DNA of 64,000 bases from CAVORB01 sp963698495 (GTDB taxonomy: Bacteria; Pseudomonadota; Gammaproteobacteria; Chromatiales; Chromatiaceae): assembly GCA_963698495.1 (NCBI GenBank), contig CAVORB010000001.1, positions 62,001 through 126,000 on the forward strand, written 5' to 3'. The notes under the pieces are model-generated. The model made no database searches. It was not told the origin of the DNA and saw only the letters and a program-made list of their open reading frames with translations. Positions 33,958-43,663 of the stretch are shown in pieces (the first letter of the stretch is position 1; the number at the start of each line of letters is the position of its first letter). Position numbers and translations under genes: made by a program.

Positions 33958-35075
33958 AGCAAGCCTCCCAGCCCGCCGAGCAAGCCGCCGAGCCCAGGCA
34001 CCTCGCCGGCCTCGCTCACCGTCAGGCGCGCGCGCCAGCCCTCGTGCCGATCGAAGCTGTGCTCCGCGGCCTGGATCAGAAACTTGCGGCCACCATCGGG
34101 CAGACCCTGCACCTCGACCACACGTCCGGGACCGAGCGTCGCCTCGCCCGGGACCAGCAGCTCACCGGCGGTGGCGCGACGGTGCGCGCGCAGCGTGGCG
34201 GCCGCAACCCCGGTGGACAGATCATCCCGGGACTGCAGAGCGCCGTGGCGGTAGAAGCGCTGGGGCGCGCCCTCCCCGCCCTGACCTCGGTTCGGCGCCC
34301 CTTGCTTGCGCAGGGTGAAACCGTCATCGGCGCGACCGCCGCCGAACAGGGTGACGGCCCCGCTGTGTGGACTGCGCTCCCAGAGGTGCATCTCGAGAAC
34401 ATCCTCCCCGTCGGTGAAGGAGCGCACCGGGTCGCCCTGCTCCAGCTGGTCCGCCAGTTGCAGCTCGCCCGCGCCGTCGACCCACAGGCCGAGGCCGCGC
34501 AGGTCGGCGAGGCGGGTCATGTGGTCCCACAGGCTGCGACTGTCGTCGAGCACGTACTGCGACAGGCTGCCGTCGCTGCCGGCGACCCGCATCTGCAGGC
34601 TCACGCCCAGGGTATCGGCGGCGAAGGCGATGACCTCCTGCACCCGCATGTTGGTTACCGTCTGGTTGAGCCGCCCCCGGGCGAGGGTGTAGGCAGCGTT
34701 GCCCAGACCGTAGCGCCGCAGGCCGTCCGTGCGCTGCTCGATCGCCGTCACCTGCCCGCTGAAGAAATCCTGCAACGCGCCGAGAACCCCCATGCGAATG
34801 ACGCAGCTGTCGCCGAGAACAGCGGACGGGGCGTCCCCGGTCTGCGCGATCAGGAGCTCCGCTCCGTCTACCAGAGGGGCCAGGCCCTGGTGCAGCCGCA
34901 GGGCCACCAGGTGATCGGCCCAGGCCGGCGCGCCAGCGCCAACGCCAAGGAGGCTGGCCGCGGCATCCGCCAGACCCCCGAATCCGCCGCTCTCACCGCC
35001 ACCGCCGATCGTGATCTCCACCGCCGGGGCGCTGGTTCCGGGAACGGCTTGGTCGAAGAAAGGCAGGCTGAGCAT
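33954..35075 (-). CDS. baseplate hub protein gpD/gp27-like
   Basis: A 373-residue hub component of the late-control-D family. The barrel-like N-terminal part (ADHLVALRLHQGLAPLVDGA) and the later RSLWDHMTRLADLRGLGLWV with VQEVIAFAADTLGV are typical. It forms the ring that holds the spike trimer at the end of the tail tube. A glycine-rich tail closes the protein. The upstream neighbour is the large M23 protein and the downstream one is the spike, matching P2-like and eCIS gene order. Confidence 0.87.
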   Translation of the reverse strand: MLSLPFFDQAVPGTSAPAVEITIGGGGESGGFGGLADAAASLLGVGAGAPAWADHLVALRLHQGLAPLVDGAELLIAQTGDAPSAVLGDSCVIRMGVLGALQDFFSGQVTAIEQRTDGLRRYGLGNAAYTLARGRLNQTVTNMRVQEVIAFAADTLGVSLQMRVAGSDGSLSQYVLDDSRSLWDHMTRLADLRGLGLWVDGAGELQLADQLEQGDPVRSFTDGEDVLEMHLWERSPHSGAVTLFGGGRADDGFTLRKQGAPNRGQGGEGAPQRFYRHGALQSRDDLSTGVAAATLRAHRRATAGELLVPGEATLGPGRVVEVQGLPDGGRKFLIQAAEHSFDRHEGWRARLTVSEAGEVPGLGGLLGGLGGLL

Positions 35076-35087
35076 GCGCGGGGCTCC

Positions 35088-38036
35088 TCAACCGCCAGCC
35101 CGGTACCAGGTGAGAAACCGCATCAGCCCGTCGCCGTCCACGTCGTCGAAGACGATCGGAATCGATTCGCTGCCCGGACTGGTGGCGGTTCCGGTGACCA
35201 CGTAGAGGTGCAGGTGGCTGTGGAAGCTGGTGCCGGTGTCGTCGGCCTCCATGATCGGGTCGCCCTGGGCAACCGGCGTGCCCGCGCCGGGTGAGTCGCT
35301 CTCGCGCGTGGGGGTGAACCCGAAGGCATTGCTCACGCCGTTCCGCGCCCCATGCCAGTAGCGCGCAAAGGTGGTCTGCGGGGTGCCGGAGCCGCGCGGG
35401 TCGTCGTGGTCGGCCACCTGGGTGTCGTGGCGGATCACGATGAAGTTGGCGTCGTCCTCGTTGTCGTCGGCAAAGCCCTCGGCGAAGTCCCAGACCACGC
35501 CGCCGCGCATGGCGCGCACCACCTGGCGGTGATCGAACCCCAGGTCGAAGGCGTAGACCTGCCAGTTGCCGCCCATGTTGGTGATCTCGTTGTGGCTGAA
35601 CAGGCCGTTGTTGCCCTGCCCCATGTAGAGGGTGGCGCCCGCCTCCGCCGGAAGCCGGTAAGGCGAGCCGGCCTTGGCCGGGTAACCCTTGTAGCTGCCG
35701 GTCAGCGCATAGGTGCCGTCGGCGGTGTCGCCCTCCTTCAGGAAATATTCCAGGAACCAGTAGGTGAGGAACAGGTACGCCGCCGATTCCCCGATGGTGA
35801 TCCCGAGCAGCTTCCAGTCCTCCTGCCAGGCGATGAACTGGGACAGGATGCTGCCGGACAGCCCCGCGAGTATCCCGAAGCCGGCGCAGCCGCCGAACCA
35901 GAGCCCGAAGGCGTGCTCCCGGCGATCGCCGATATCGGCGGCCGACCAGATCTCGATGGAGTGATTCTCGCGCTTGTAGGCCAGCATCAGCAGGTAGCCG
36001 AACAGGTTGTTCATGGGGGAGGTGATGCCTCCCTGCTTGAGATGGTTGGCCGCCGGGTTGCCGGGGAGGGACGAATCGCCGCTGTTGGAGGCACTCGCGT
36101 TGAGCAGCGTGATGAAGGAGAACGTGCCTTCGCGAAAAATGTTGAGCACCAGCATCGGCAGGCCGCCGGAGCTGCGGATGACGTCTCCCAGGATCACCGT
36201 CACCCAGAACCAGAAGCCGTTGCCCGCGCTGGCCTCGGTGTGCATGCCCTGGAACGAGCCGCCGAAGAGCGCCAGCGCCCGCGGCCCGTAGAGCCCGGAG
36301 TCGAGCCATCGGCCCCAGCCGCCCAGGCTCTCGTAACCGGTGATGGGCTTGAAGAACAGCAGCTCGTGCAGGGCGTGCAGGATGTCCAGGCCGGCGACGA
36401 TGCCGGTGCCGACCTCATGGCCCGGCTGCAGATCGACCAGGCTCACGATCGGCTTGACGGTCTGCGCCAGGGTGTTCCAGATCTGGGTCACGACGTCACA
36501 GGCCAGGGCCGAGACGCGGGTGAAACGGTAGTAGGTCGCCCCCTCGACGGCCTGGCGGCCGGAGCCCTTGTCGATGAACAGCAGCGACTCCTCCCACTTG
36601 GCCTCTCCGCCCGGCGCGGCGACCTGTATGGGGATGTCGTCGCACATCACGTAACGCTTGTCGCCGGTAACGATGACGTCGCGCCGGATGCCGAGGGTCT
36701 TGCGTTCGACGTACCGCCAGAAGCCGTTGCACAGTGAATCGATCAGATCGCCGTAGGCCCACTCCAGAAACCGGCGGTTGTACAGATAGAGGGCCTGGTC
36801 CTCGCGGTAGCCGCTCCTCAGCTCCCGCAGGTCCTCCGGGAAGTGCTCTTCCGGGTCCATGGCCTCGAAGGCCAGCAGCCGGAAATCGAAGGGCACCGTC
36901 ACCGGCATGTCCGGGCTCTGGTTCGGGTGCGGGGTGCTGAACCGGGCAGAGGTGTAGATCGGCCCGCGCATCATGAACTGGTTGATGTGAGCGACCAGCA
37001 TCAACACCAGGGACTCATCCGGCTCAGAGACGCCGTCGTAGTCGGTCACCTGGTGCTGCTGCTCGATGCTGAGCTGGGAGTAGAAGAAGCGCGTGACCGT
37101 CGCCGCCTTCACGGTCGACCCCTGATGGGTCCGGAACAGGTTGACGAAGGCCTTCTTGTCTTCGATGTCGCCCACGCCGAGCAGCGGCAGGTCCACGTCG
37201 CTCAACAGCCAGCTCGCGTACCAGCAGTATTTGGTGGCGTCCGGCAGGTCGATCAGCGCCGCGCCCACCGAACCGCCAACGGCACTCCCGACCGGCAGGG
37301 CCGCGCCGATGTCCTGGGCCGCGGCTACCGCCTCCTCGAACCGGTCCAGCACGCAGTGGATCTCGTCGAAGACCCGCCGCAGGCCGCTGTCGCGAACCAG
37401 GCGGTAGAGACGGCTGGCGGCGCGGGCGGTGTCGATCCGCGGCAGCTCGAAACGGTTCAGCAGATGCCGGCGCAGGCGCCGCACCGACTGAATGGCCAGG
37501 CGCCTGCGACGCCGGCGCGCCGGGGAGATGCTGGCGGGGAGCTGCTCCCAGACCGCCACCACGTCATCGAGCAGGGCACCGATCTGCGCGCCGACGAAGT
37601 CCCGGTCGAGACCCAGATCCCGCTCGATCAGGTCCTGCGCGAAATCGAGCTGTTCCTTGATGCCGGCCTGGGTCATCCCTTCCAGCAGGGCGCGCAGGCC
37701 CGCGATGAGCTGGCGGATCATGGCAAGCAGCGCCGCCGGGTCCTGATCCAGCTCCTCCAGATCGCGGATCAGGTCCTCGAAATACAGGAACAGGGGCTGG
37801 AAACGGCTCTTCAGGGCGTTGAACGCCGACGCGACGCCCCCGGCGGACCGGGCCTGCACACGGTCGCCGAGACGGGTCACGACCTGTGGCAAGGCCGCGG
37901 CCAGGGGGCCTTCCGCGGCGGCATCCTCCGCCAGCAGAGTCGCCAGGCGCAGCAGATCCTGCACCACCGCCACCGCCGGATCGGTGCTGTCCCGTTGCAG
38001 ACGTTGCGGTTGCAGTAGCAGGTTTCCCAGGCTCAT
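35088..38036 (-). CDS. large membrane protein with C-terminal M23 peptidase domain
   Basis: A 982-residue protein in the tail cluster. Residues 1-250 are helical. Residues about 590-770 contain several hydrophobic segments (GFWFWVTVILGDVI, LFGYLLMLAYK, FGLWFGGCAGFGILAGLSGS, AAYLFLTYWFLEYFL) fit to cross a membrane. Residues 800-960 form an M23/LytM metallopeptidase: H815 in LFSHNEI, D831 in QVYAFDLG, RYWHG near 895 and the HxH pair H941/H943 in FHSHLHLYVV, so all metal ligands are present. M23 enzymes cut peptidoglycan cross-bridges. Possible roles are the tail's cell-wall drill, a lysis factor for release, or an injected toxin. No signal peptide is visible. Confidence 0.8.
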   Translation of the reverse strand: MSLGNLLLQPQRLQRDSTDPAVAVVQDLLRLATLLAEDAAAEGPLAAALPQVVTRLGDRVQARSAGGVASAFNALKSRFQPLFLYFEDLIRDLEELDQDPAALLAMIRQLIAGLRALLEGMTQAGIKEQLDFAQDLIERDLGLDRDFVGAQIGALLDDVVAVWEQLPASISPARRRRRRLAIQSVRRLRRHLLNRFELPRIDTARAASRLYRLVRDSGLRRVFDEIHCVLDRFEEAVAAAQDIGAALPVGSAVGGSVGAALIDLPDATKYCWYASWLLSDVDLPLLGVGDIEDKKAFVNLFRTHQGSTVKAATVTRFFYSQLSIEQQHQVTDYDGVSEPDESLVLMLVAHINQFMMRGPIYTSARFSTPHPNQSPDMPVTVPFDFRLLAFEAMDPEEHFPEDLRELRSGYREDQALYLYNRRFLEWAYGDLIDSLCNGFWRYVERKTLGIRRDVIVTGDKRYVMCDDIPIQVAAPGGEAKWEESLLFIDKGSGRQAVEGATYYRFTRVSALACDVVTQIWNTLAQTVKPIVSLVDLQPGHEVGTGIVAGLDILHALHELLFFKPITGYESLGGWGRWLDSGLYGPRALALFGGSFQGMHTEASAGNGFWFWVTVILGDVIRSSGGLPMLVLNIFREGTFSFITLLNASASNSGDSSLPGNPAANHLKQGGITSPMNNLFGYLLMLAYKRENHSIEIWSAADIGDRREHAFGLWFGGCAGFGILAGLSGSILSQFIAWQEDWKLLGITIGESAAYLFLTYWFLEYFLKEGDTADGTYALTGSYKGYPAKAGSPYRLPAEAGATLYMGQGNNGLFSHNEITNMGGNWQVYAFDLGFDHRQVVRAMRGGVVWDFAEGFADDNEDDANFIVIRHDTQVADHDDPRGSGTPQTTFARYWHGARNGVSNAFGFTPTRESDSPGAGTPVAQGDPIMEADDTGTSFHSHLHLYVVTGTATSPGSESIPIVFDDVDGDGLMRFLTWYRAGG

Positions 38037-38047
38037 GGCCGCGGTCC

Positions 38048-41000
38048 CTAGAACGAGATGTTCACGTCGATGCTGCCCGCCAGGCTGGGACGAGCCGCCC
38101 GCAGGCCCTGGTAGGCGCCATTCACCCGGTCGAGCTCCCCGCTCAGCTCGTCGCTCAGGCTGCGCAGGAGCTCGATCAGGGCCTTGAACGCGGGGGTGAG
38201 GTCGAAGGCCTGCACCAGGGGCACCACCGTTGTCTCGTACTCCGGTTGCACCAGGTCCGTGATCAGGACCCGCGGATCCAGTCCGCGCAGCTTGTCGAGC
38301 ACGGCGGCGTAGTCGGCGTCCAGTTGCGCGACGGTGGCCGGGGCGATCACCTGCGCCACGCCGATGCCGTCCAGCACCTCGGTGAAGGCGCTGTCGAGCG
38401 CGTCCGCGAGCCGTGCCGGATTCACCGCGTCGAGCTGGTCCCCGAGCTGGAGAAACAGCTGCTGCAGGCCCCGGCGCAGGAAGCCGAGGTCGATGTCGCG
38501 CAGGGTGTCGACCACCTGCTGCACCGCATCGCTGATGCCCTGCAGGGAGCCGGGGCCGGTCAGCAGACCGGCAACGCCATCCGAGAGGTCGTCCACCAGC
38601 TGCTGCAGCGTGTCCAACATCGCCGCCAGAGCCGGCCCCGCAGCCTCGAGCACGGCGAACAAGTAGCGCAGCGGCGCCAGCGGCGGCTCCACCGCCGCGG
38701 CCAGCAGCTGCCGCAGCCCATCGGCATCCGCACTGAGACCGGCGATCTCCGCCAGCAGACCCTCAGGATCCTCTACCAGCGTTTGCCAGTCCTCGGCCGT
38801 CGCCTCCAGGTCGGCGCGGGCCTGCGACAATGCCTGCGCGAGCTGCTGACTCAGGCGCAGCGGCGGAACACGCCCCGGATCGAGGCGATCGAGGACGGCA
38901 AGCACCGCTGTTTTCTCCGCCGAGTCCGCGAGGCCGCCGGCCAGGGAACGGGCACGATTGTGGATGGGCACCAGGGCGGCGACGTGGCTTCCGGGGGCGA
39001 AATCGTCCAATGCCTGAACCAGATCCTGGGTAACGCTGTCGTAGCGGCTCAGCAGGGCCTCGTGGGCGCTCGCGCTCACCGCTTCGCCGAGGCTCGACAG
39101 GGCGTTGCCGATCTCGCCGAGATTGCCCACGCCCAGCATCTTGTCCAGCAGGCCATCGCGCCAGGCGTCGATCTGCTGGCCCGACTCCGCGAAGCCCTGC
39201 AGCAGATCCTGCAGCCGCTGCATGGTGGCCACCAGGTTGCGCGGCACATCCAAGGCGGCGTCGATCAGGGCGAAGACCCGGTTCACCTGATCGAAGATCT
39301 CGTCCACCGGCGAGGCGGCGACGACCTGCTGCACGGCATCCTCGACGGCGGTCTCCAGGGGCCCGAGCACGGCATCCGGGGAGTAGCGGTCCAGCGCCGA
39401 CTTGAGGTCGTCGAACGGCCCGCCCAGCAACCCGATCGCCTGCCCCGGTCCGGCGCTCTGCAGCAGGGCCGACTTCGCACTCTGCAGGGCGGCATCGGCC
39501 TGGTCCAGGAGACTGCTCGGCCGAAACCCGTCAGCCTTGCTGAGGGCCTGGTCGAAGGGGGCGCTCAGGGTGTCTCCGATCAGGGTGCCGGGCTGAAAGC
39601 GCGTGACGGCGCCGAGCAACTGGGCCGGCTTCTCGGCGACCCGCTCCAGCAGCGGCACGGGGCCGGTCTCGATCAGCTCGTCGAGCTCATCCAGCAGCGG
39701 ATCGGTAACCGGCTTCAGGTCGTCCGGCAGCACCTGGAGCGCCACCGCCAGGGCGGCCTTGGCGGCGTCGTTCATGTCCGTGTCCTGCAGCTGCTGCAGG
39801 GCCTTGGTCATCTGCGCGATGAGGTCCACCACCTCGTCGGTGACCGGGGCGAAGGAGAGCTTCTGCAGGGTCTCGGTGACGCTGGCGACGGCACTCTGCA
39901 CCTGCCGGACGGCGTCCTGCACCTCGCCGCTTTCGAGCACGCCGGTGATCGCGTGCAACACCGACTGCAGCGCGGCCACCACGTCCGCCGGGTCGAAGTC
40001 ATCGAGTGCGTCCGACAGTGCCTGCACCGCATCGGCGATGGTCGTGGCAGCCGGATCGAACCCGTTTCTCAATGACCGTTCCAGGCCGGTACCGAACGCT
40101 TGTATCTGGTCATTCAGCTGTTCCTCCAGGGCGGCGAGATCGAGGCCCGCGAGCTGACCGCCGAGGTCGTCGAACAGGGACTGCACCTGCAGGCCGACCC
40201 CGGTCAAACCCTCCTGAACGCCGTCCGCCAGCTCCTGGGCCTGACCGGAGATGCCGCTGACCTCCGTCTGCAGCGCCGAGAAGTCCAGCAAGGCCACCAG
40301 CTCGTTGAGCCAGTCGAGCACCGGCTGCATCGCCTCCTGGACTGCCGCGACCGCGGCGGCCTCCGGCGGCCGTGGCGCCGGCGCAACGGCCACGGCCAGG
40401 CTCGGCAGCTCCACGGGCTCGAGCAGGGTGAGCAGGTGAGTGATGCGATCGAGCAGGCCGTCGCTCAGATCCTTGAGGCGGAGGCGCAGGTCCTCCAGGT
40501 CCGCCGCAACCCCGCCGTCCCAGCTCGCCAAGGTCGGCGCGACGTCGTCCAGCGCGTTGTTCAGAGCGGCCACCGGCGCCACGGTGGCGGACAGATCCGC
40601 CGTCTCGAGGGCGAGCACCAGGTCATCGAGCGCGCCGCCGTAGGCATCGGCGAAGCCGGCGAGGGCCGGAAGCTCGAGTTGGGGCGCGAGCGCGCCGAGG
40701 TCGGTGCCCAGCTGATCGATCGGTTCCAGGGTGGCGGCGCGCAGGCGAAGGTCGAGCAGCGCGATGGTGGCCTCCAGCTCCAGCCCGACCTGGGCCGGCG
40801 TCATGGCGGCCCAGCGGCTCAGCGTGCGCAGGGGCTCGACGACGTCGTCGACCAGCGGCACGCTGACCTGGAAGAGCTTGTTTCGGACCTTGTGATCGAC
40901 GATCGGAAAAAAGAACTCCAGCAGACCGCCCGGACCGGGCGACGCCGGCAGCCGATCAAGCAGATCGTTGACCTGCTGCACCTGCGCCGCCGTGCTGGCC

Positions 41001-41470
41001 ATGCGCTCGGCCCCGGGATTGTCGCTCTGCGGCGCGGGGTCGCCGCCAGCGCCGGCGCCACTGCCGACCGTACCTCCCGCGTGCCCGCAGCGGAAGTCCA
41101 GAGACACCAGCCTTTCGACCGCGGCGGCGATGCGCACGGCATCCTGCAGCAGGGGCTGCAGCTGCTCCTCCACCAGGGTGGCGAACCGTCCCAGATCACC
41201 GCTGACAGCGCCCGTGACGTCGCCCAGGTCGGCCGGCAGGGCGTCGAGAGCCGCTTGCAGCCCGGCCGCGAAATCGCCTTCGATTTCGAGCTCGGGCGCC
41301 GGCAGATTGGCCGTCAGATCGAGGAAGTCCCCCACCTGGCTCGGCGGGGCCTCGATCAGTCCAGCGACGAGCTCCACGATCTGCTGCAGCCGCTCGACCT
41401 GCGCACCGATCCTGGCTTCCAGATCGCCGGTATCCACCGACACATTGATGCGCTCGATGACCGTCGGCAC
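38048..41470 (-). CDS. candidate tail tape-measure protein
   Basis: A 1140-residue protein, the longest in the cluster, almost entirely predicted helix and rich in Leu, Ala, Asp and Gln (LDDLVLALETADLSATVAPV and many similar heptads). There is no enzymatic motif and little hydrophobic membrane sequence. Length, helicity and position after tube and chaperone-like genes fit a tape measure, which sets tail length; typical scaling of about 0.15 nm per residue would give a tail near 170 nm (inference). The GTG start shares a base with the preceding stop. It could instead be a baseplate scaffold. Confidence 0.6.
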   Translation of the reverse strand: MPTVIERINVSVDTGDLEARIGAQVERLQQIVELVAGLIEAPPSQVGDFLDLTANLPAPELEIEGDFAAGLQAALDALPADLGDVTGAVSGDLGRFATLVEEQLQPLLQDAVRIAAAVERLVSLDFRCGHAGGTVGSGAGAGGDPAPQSDNPGAERMASTAAQVQQVNDLLDRLPASPGPGGLLEFFFPIVDHKVRNKLFQVSVPLVDDVVEPLRTLSRWAAMTPAQVGLELEATIALLDLRLRAATLEPIDQLGTDLGALAPQLELPALAGFADAYGGALDDLVLALETADLSATVAPVAALNNALDDVAPTLASWDGGVAADLEDLRLRLKDLSDGLLDRITHLLTLLEPVELPSLAVAVAPAPRPPEAAAVAAVQEAMQPVLDWLNELVALLDFSALQTEVSGISGQAQELADGVQEGLTGVGLQVQSLFDDLGGQLAGLDLAALEEQLNDQIQAFGTGLERSLRNGFDPAATTIADAVQALSDALDDFDPADVVAALQSVLHAITGVLESGEVQDAVRQVQSAVASVTETLQKLSFAPVTDEVVDLIAQMTKALQQLQDTDMNDAAKAALAVALQVLPDDLKPVTDPLLDELDELIETGPVPLLERVAEKPAQLLGAVTRFQPGTLIGDTLSAPFDQALSKADGFRPSSLLDQADAALQSAKSALLQSAGPGQAIGLLGGPFDDLKSALDRYSPDAVLGPLETAVEDAVQQVVAASPVDEIFDQVNRVFALIDAALDVPRNLVATMQRLQDLLQGFAESGQQIDAWRDGLLDKMLGVGNLGEIGNALSSLGEAVSASAHEALLSRYDSVTQDLVQALDDFAPGSHVAALVPIHNRARSLAGGLADSAEKTAVLAVLDRLDPGRVPPLRLSQQLAQALSQARADLEATAEDWQTLVEDPEGLLAEIAGLSADADGLRQLLAAAVEPPLAPLRYLFAVLEAAGPALAAMLDTLQQLVDDLSDGVAGLLTGPGSLQGISDAVQQVVDTLRDIDLGFLRRGLQQLFLQLGDQLDAVNPARLADALDSAFTEVLDGIGVAQVIAPATVAQLDADYAAVLDKLRGLDPRVLITDLVQPEYETTVVPLVQAFDLTPAFKALIELLRSLSDELSGELDRVNGAYQGLRAARPSLAGSIDVNISF

Positions 41471-42063
41471 TAGTCCGCTCCGAACAGCTCGTCCAGCAGG
41501 CCGCCGATATTGCCCAGCTCGCCGATGGCGCCCGTGACCTCGTTCAGGGTGCCGCCGAGCAGCGCCGAGGGATCGGTGAAGTCCGGGACATTGGCCAGGG
41601 CGTCGATGGCGTCGAGGACATCCGTGACGCCATCGACGAAGCCGGCGGCCTGATCCAGCAGGCTCGTGTCGATGCCGCCCAGCGGATCGGGCGGGGGCGG
41701 AGGGGGCGGGCTCTCGCGCAGCTTCAGGTAGTAGTCGATCTGGTCAGGGAAGCGGCTCGATTCCTCGAACACCATGTCCTCGACCACCACGTACTGGATG
41801 TCGGTCGCGGCGGTGATGTCGGCAACGAAGGTGAGGGGCGCGCCCTGGCGGAACCTCTCGCGGACGTTGATCAGGAACTCGCCCCGCTCATCCGCGAACA
41901 GGCTGCCGTGGATCTCGATGGCGGTGGATTCGCTGTTGAGGTCCTGCAGCAGCCCGCCGGCCCGACCCGGAATCGGCAGCTCGGCGAACCGGCGCCGCTC
42001 CCGGGTACGCATCTGCTGGATGCGCGGGATCTCCCAATCGCCGAGCACCGGTTTTATGTTCAT
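41470..42063 (-). CDS. baseplate/DNA-circularisation-N-like tail protein
   Basis: A 197-residue protein. The first 120 residues (AELPIPGRAGGLLQDLNSES, ESTAIEIHGSLFADERGEF, LTFVADITAATDIQYVVVED) resemble the N-terminal domain of phage Mu-type DNA circularisation or tail-baseplate proteins, a small beta-rich fold present in many contractile tails. A run of seven prolines near 120 links it to an acidic helical tail. Overlaps its upstream neighbour by 4 nt (ATGA). Confidence 0.7.
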   Translation of the reverse strand: MNIKPVLGDWEIPRIQQMRTRERRRFAELPIPGRAGGLLQDLNSESTAIEIHGSLFADERGEFLINVRERFRQGAPLTFVADITAATDIQYVVVEDMVFEESSRFPDQIDYYLKLRESPPPPPPPDPLGGIDTSLLDQAAGFVDGVTDVLDAIDALANVPDFTDPSALLGGTLNEVTGAIGELGNIGGLLDELFGAD

Positions 42064-43178
42064 GTCAGGTCCAGCCCGTGCCGGCAGGCGGACTCGGTCA
42101 ACTGCAGCGCCAGGCTGTCCTCGGGCGCGGGCTCTACCACGGCGGGCGGCGATGGCACCGGACGAACGGCTTCAACCGCGACCTCGAGCTCGCTCACCGC
42201 CAAGGGTCCGTCTGCCGAGCCTCTGGTCGTTTCCGCACCCCGGCGGCGGCCATCCTCGCGTCGCGGGGCACCGTTTCGCCCTGCCCCGACCCGCTGCTCC
42301 CGTGCCGCCCGCTGTTCGGCTGCCACGGCAGCGTAGGGTACTGGCGCCAACGCCGATGCCTGCTCGCCCCGGCTCGCAACGACCGAGCCCATCCGTTCGG
42401 GATCTTCAGGCGCGGCAGGCGCGGATTCCACCTCGTCGCGGGTTTCCAGACGCCGGGCCTCGGCCCGTGCGATGCCCGGTTTCCGCCTCTCGGAGGCGCT
42501 GGAGATGCCAAGCCGCGCCGCGTGGCGCTCCAGGGTCCGGGCGCGCCTCAATGCCGCCAAGCGGTCAGCGGGGGTGCGCGGTCCGCCCGCGAAGACCGCG
42601 GGTGCCCCCGATCCATCCGGTTCGTGACTGGGGCCGGACCCTGCCGCTCGCATGCCGGCGGAGATGGGTCGTGACCGCAATGCCTCGGTCGTCCGATCCT
42701 TGGCCGGCAGGCGCGTCCCATCGGAAGGGGGCGCAAGGTTTGCGGCCGGTCGATCATCCGCCGCTTCCCGATGCAGGGCCGACGACAGCGCTGATCGAGG
42801 AGACCTGCCCGCGGCATCGACCGCCGAGGTCCCGCGTTCGTCGGCACGACCCGCCACCACGACGGTTGCCGACGCCCGCGCCTTCGCGCCGGGCAAGGCG
42901 GTGGACAGGGCGGCGCGCTTGCGCACAGCGCGTCCGCCGGCACTGGCGCCACCCGCGGCCGGCGGCTCACTGATCGTCGAGTGATCCGCGAGGTCGGCCA
43001 GGGGATCGAATCCGACGAGCGCCCTCACCGCCCGCGCGGCCGTGGAGCCATCTTCGATCAACGCCGGCGACAACGGGGCGGCGAGCCGCGTCAGCCATGC
43101 CGCCTGCCCGCCCTCCCATTGCCACAGCAGGCTCCTGGCGGCTGCGACGGCCCGGCGAAGCTCCCTGTCCATGCCCAT
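42060..43178 (-). CDS. disordered Ala/Arg/Glu-rich protein of tail cluster
   Basis: A 372-residue protein with a short ordered start (ELRRAVAAARSLLWQWEGGQ) and an ordered end (EDSLALQLTESACRHGLDLT), separated by about 280 residues of low-complexity sequence rich in Ala, Arg, Pro, Ser and Glu. No domain is recognised. Base composition is like the neighbours, so it is not an insertion. It lies between the tail chaperone-like gene and the DNA-circ-like protein. A linker or scaffold that varies in length is a guess. GGAGGA lies 7 nt before the ATG. Confidence 0.75.
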   Translation of the reverse strand: MGMDRELRRAVAAARSLLWQWEGGQAAWLTRLAAPLSPALIEDGSTAARAVRALVGFDPLADLADHSTISEPPAAGGASAGGRAVRKRAALSTALPGAKARASATVVVAGRADERGTSAVDAAGRSPRSALSSALHREAADDRPAANLAPPSDGTRLPAKDRTTEALRSRPISAGMRAAGSGPSHEPDGSGAPAVFAGGPRTPADRLAALRRARTLERHAARLGISSASERRKPGIARAEARRLETRDEVESAPAAPEDPERMGSVVASRGEQASALAPVPYAAVAAEQRAAREQRVGAGRNGAPRREDGRRRGAETTRGSADGPLAVSELEVAVEAVRPVPSPPAVVEPAPEDSLALQLTESACRHGLDLT

Positions 43179-43189
43179 GCGATCCTCCC

Positions 43190-43663
43190 TCAGTGATCGA
43201 AGTCGTGCGGCCGGCCTTGCGCCCTCACCATCTGCAGGTGCAGCAGCATCTGTCCGAGGGTGAGCTCGCCGATCTGCTCCGGGGTCCAGCCGAACTCGCG
43301 CGCGAGCTCGAGCGACGCCTGGGTCAGGGGGTCCTGCATGGCGTCCGCGAGCTCTTCCTCGCTGACGTGGATGCCGCTGATGCGATTGACGTGCTGCAGC
43401 AGAAACTGCAGCAGCCCGGCCGACATGGCGGAAACCTGCTGAACGGTGAGGATGGGCTCCACCAGGGAACGCTGCACCATCAGGGCCGCCGTCAGCTCGT
43501 CGCTTTCGCGCGCGGCGCGCCCGATCAAGCGCAGGTCGTGCACGCTCAACGGCTTCAGCCGTACCCGGGGTTCCTCGCCATCCGTGACGCCCAACAGGCG
43601 CCGGGGCACCTCCACATCGACGGTTAGGGCGCTGCCCGAGAGCAGGGTGTCCGCGCTGAGCAT
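43190..43663 (-). CDS. small tail assembly protein (chaperone-like)
   Basis: A 157-residue helical protein placed between tube and the large tail genes, the usual place for tail assembly chaperones (gpE/gpT or gp24/26 types). Segments RVRLKPLSVHDLRLIGRAAR and GWTPEQIGELTLGQMLLHLQ fit, and the latter is like proteins that guide tape-measure folding. No slippery frameshift site was seen. The start shares a base with the stop of the tube gene. Confidence 0.65.
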   Translation of the reverse strand: MLSADTLLSGSALTVDVEVPRRLLGVTDGEEPRVRLKPLSVHDLRLIGRAARESDELTAALMVQRSLVEPILTVQQVSAMSAGLLQFLLQHVNRISGIHVSEEELADAMQDPLTQASLELAREFGWTPEQIGELTLGQMLLHLQMVRAQGRPHDFDH

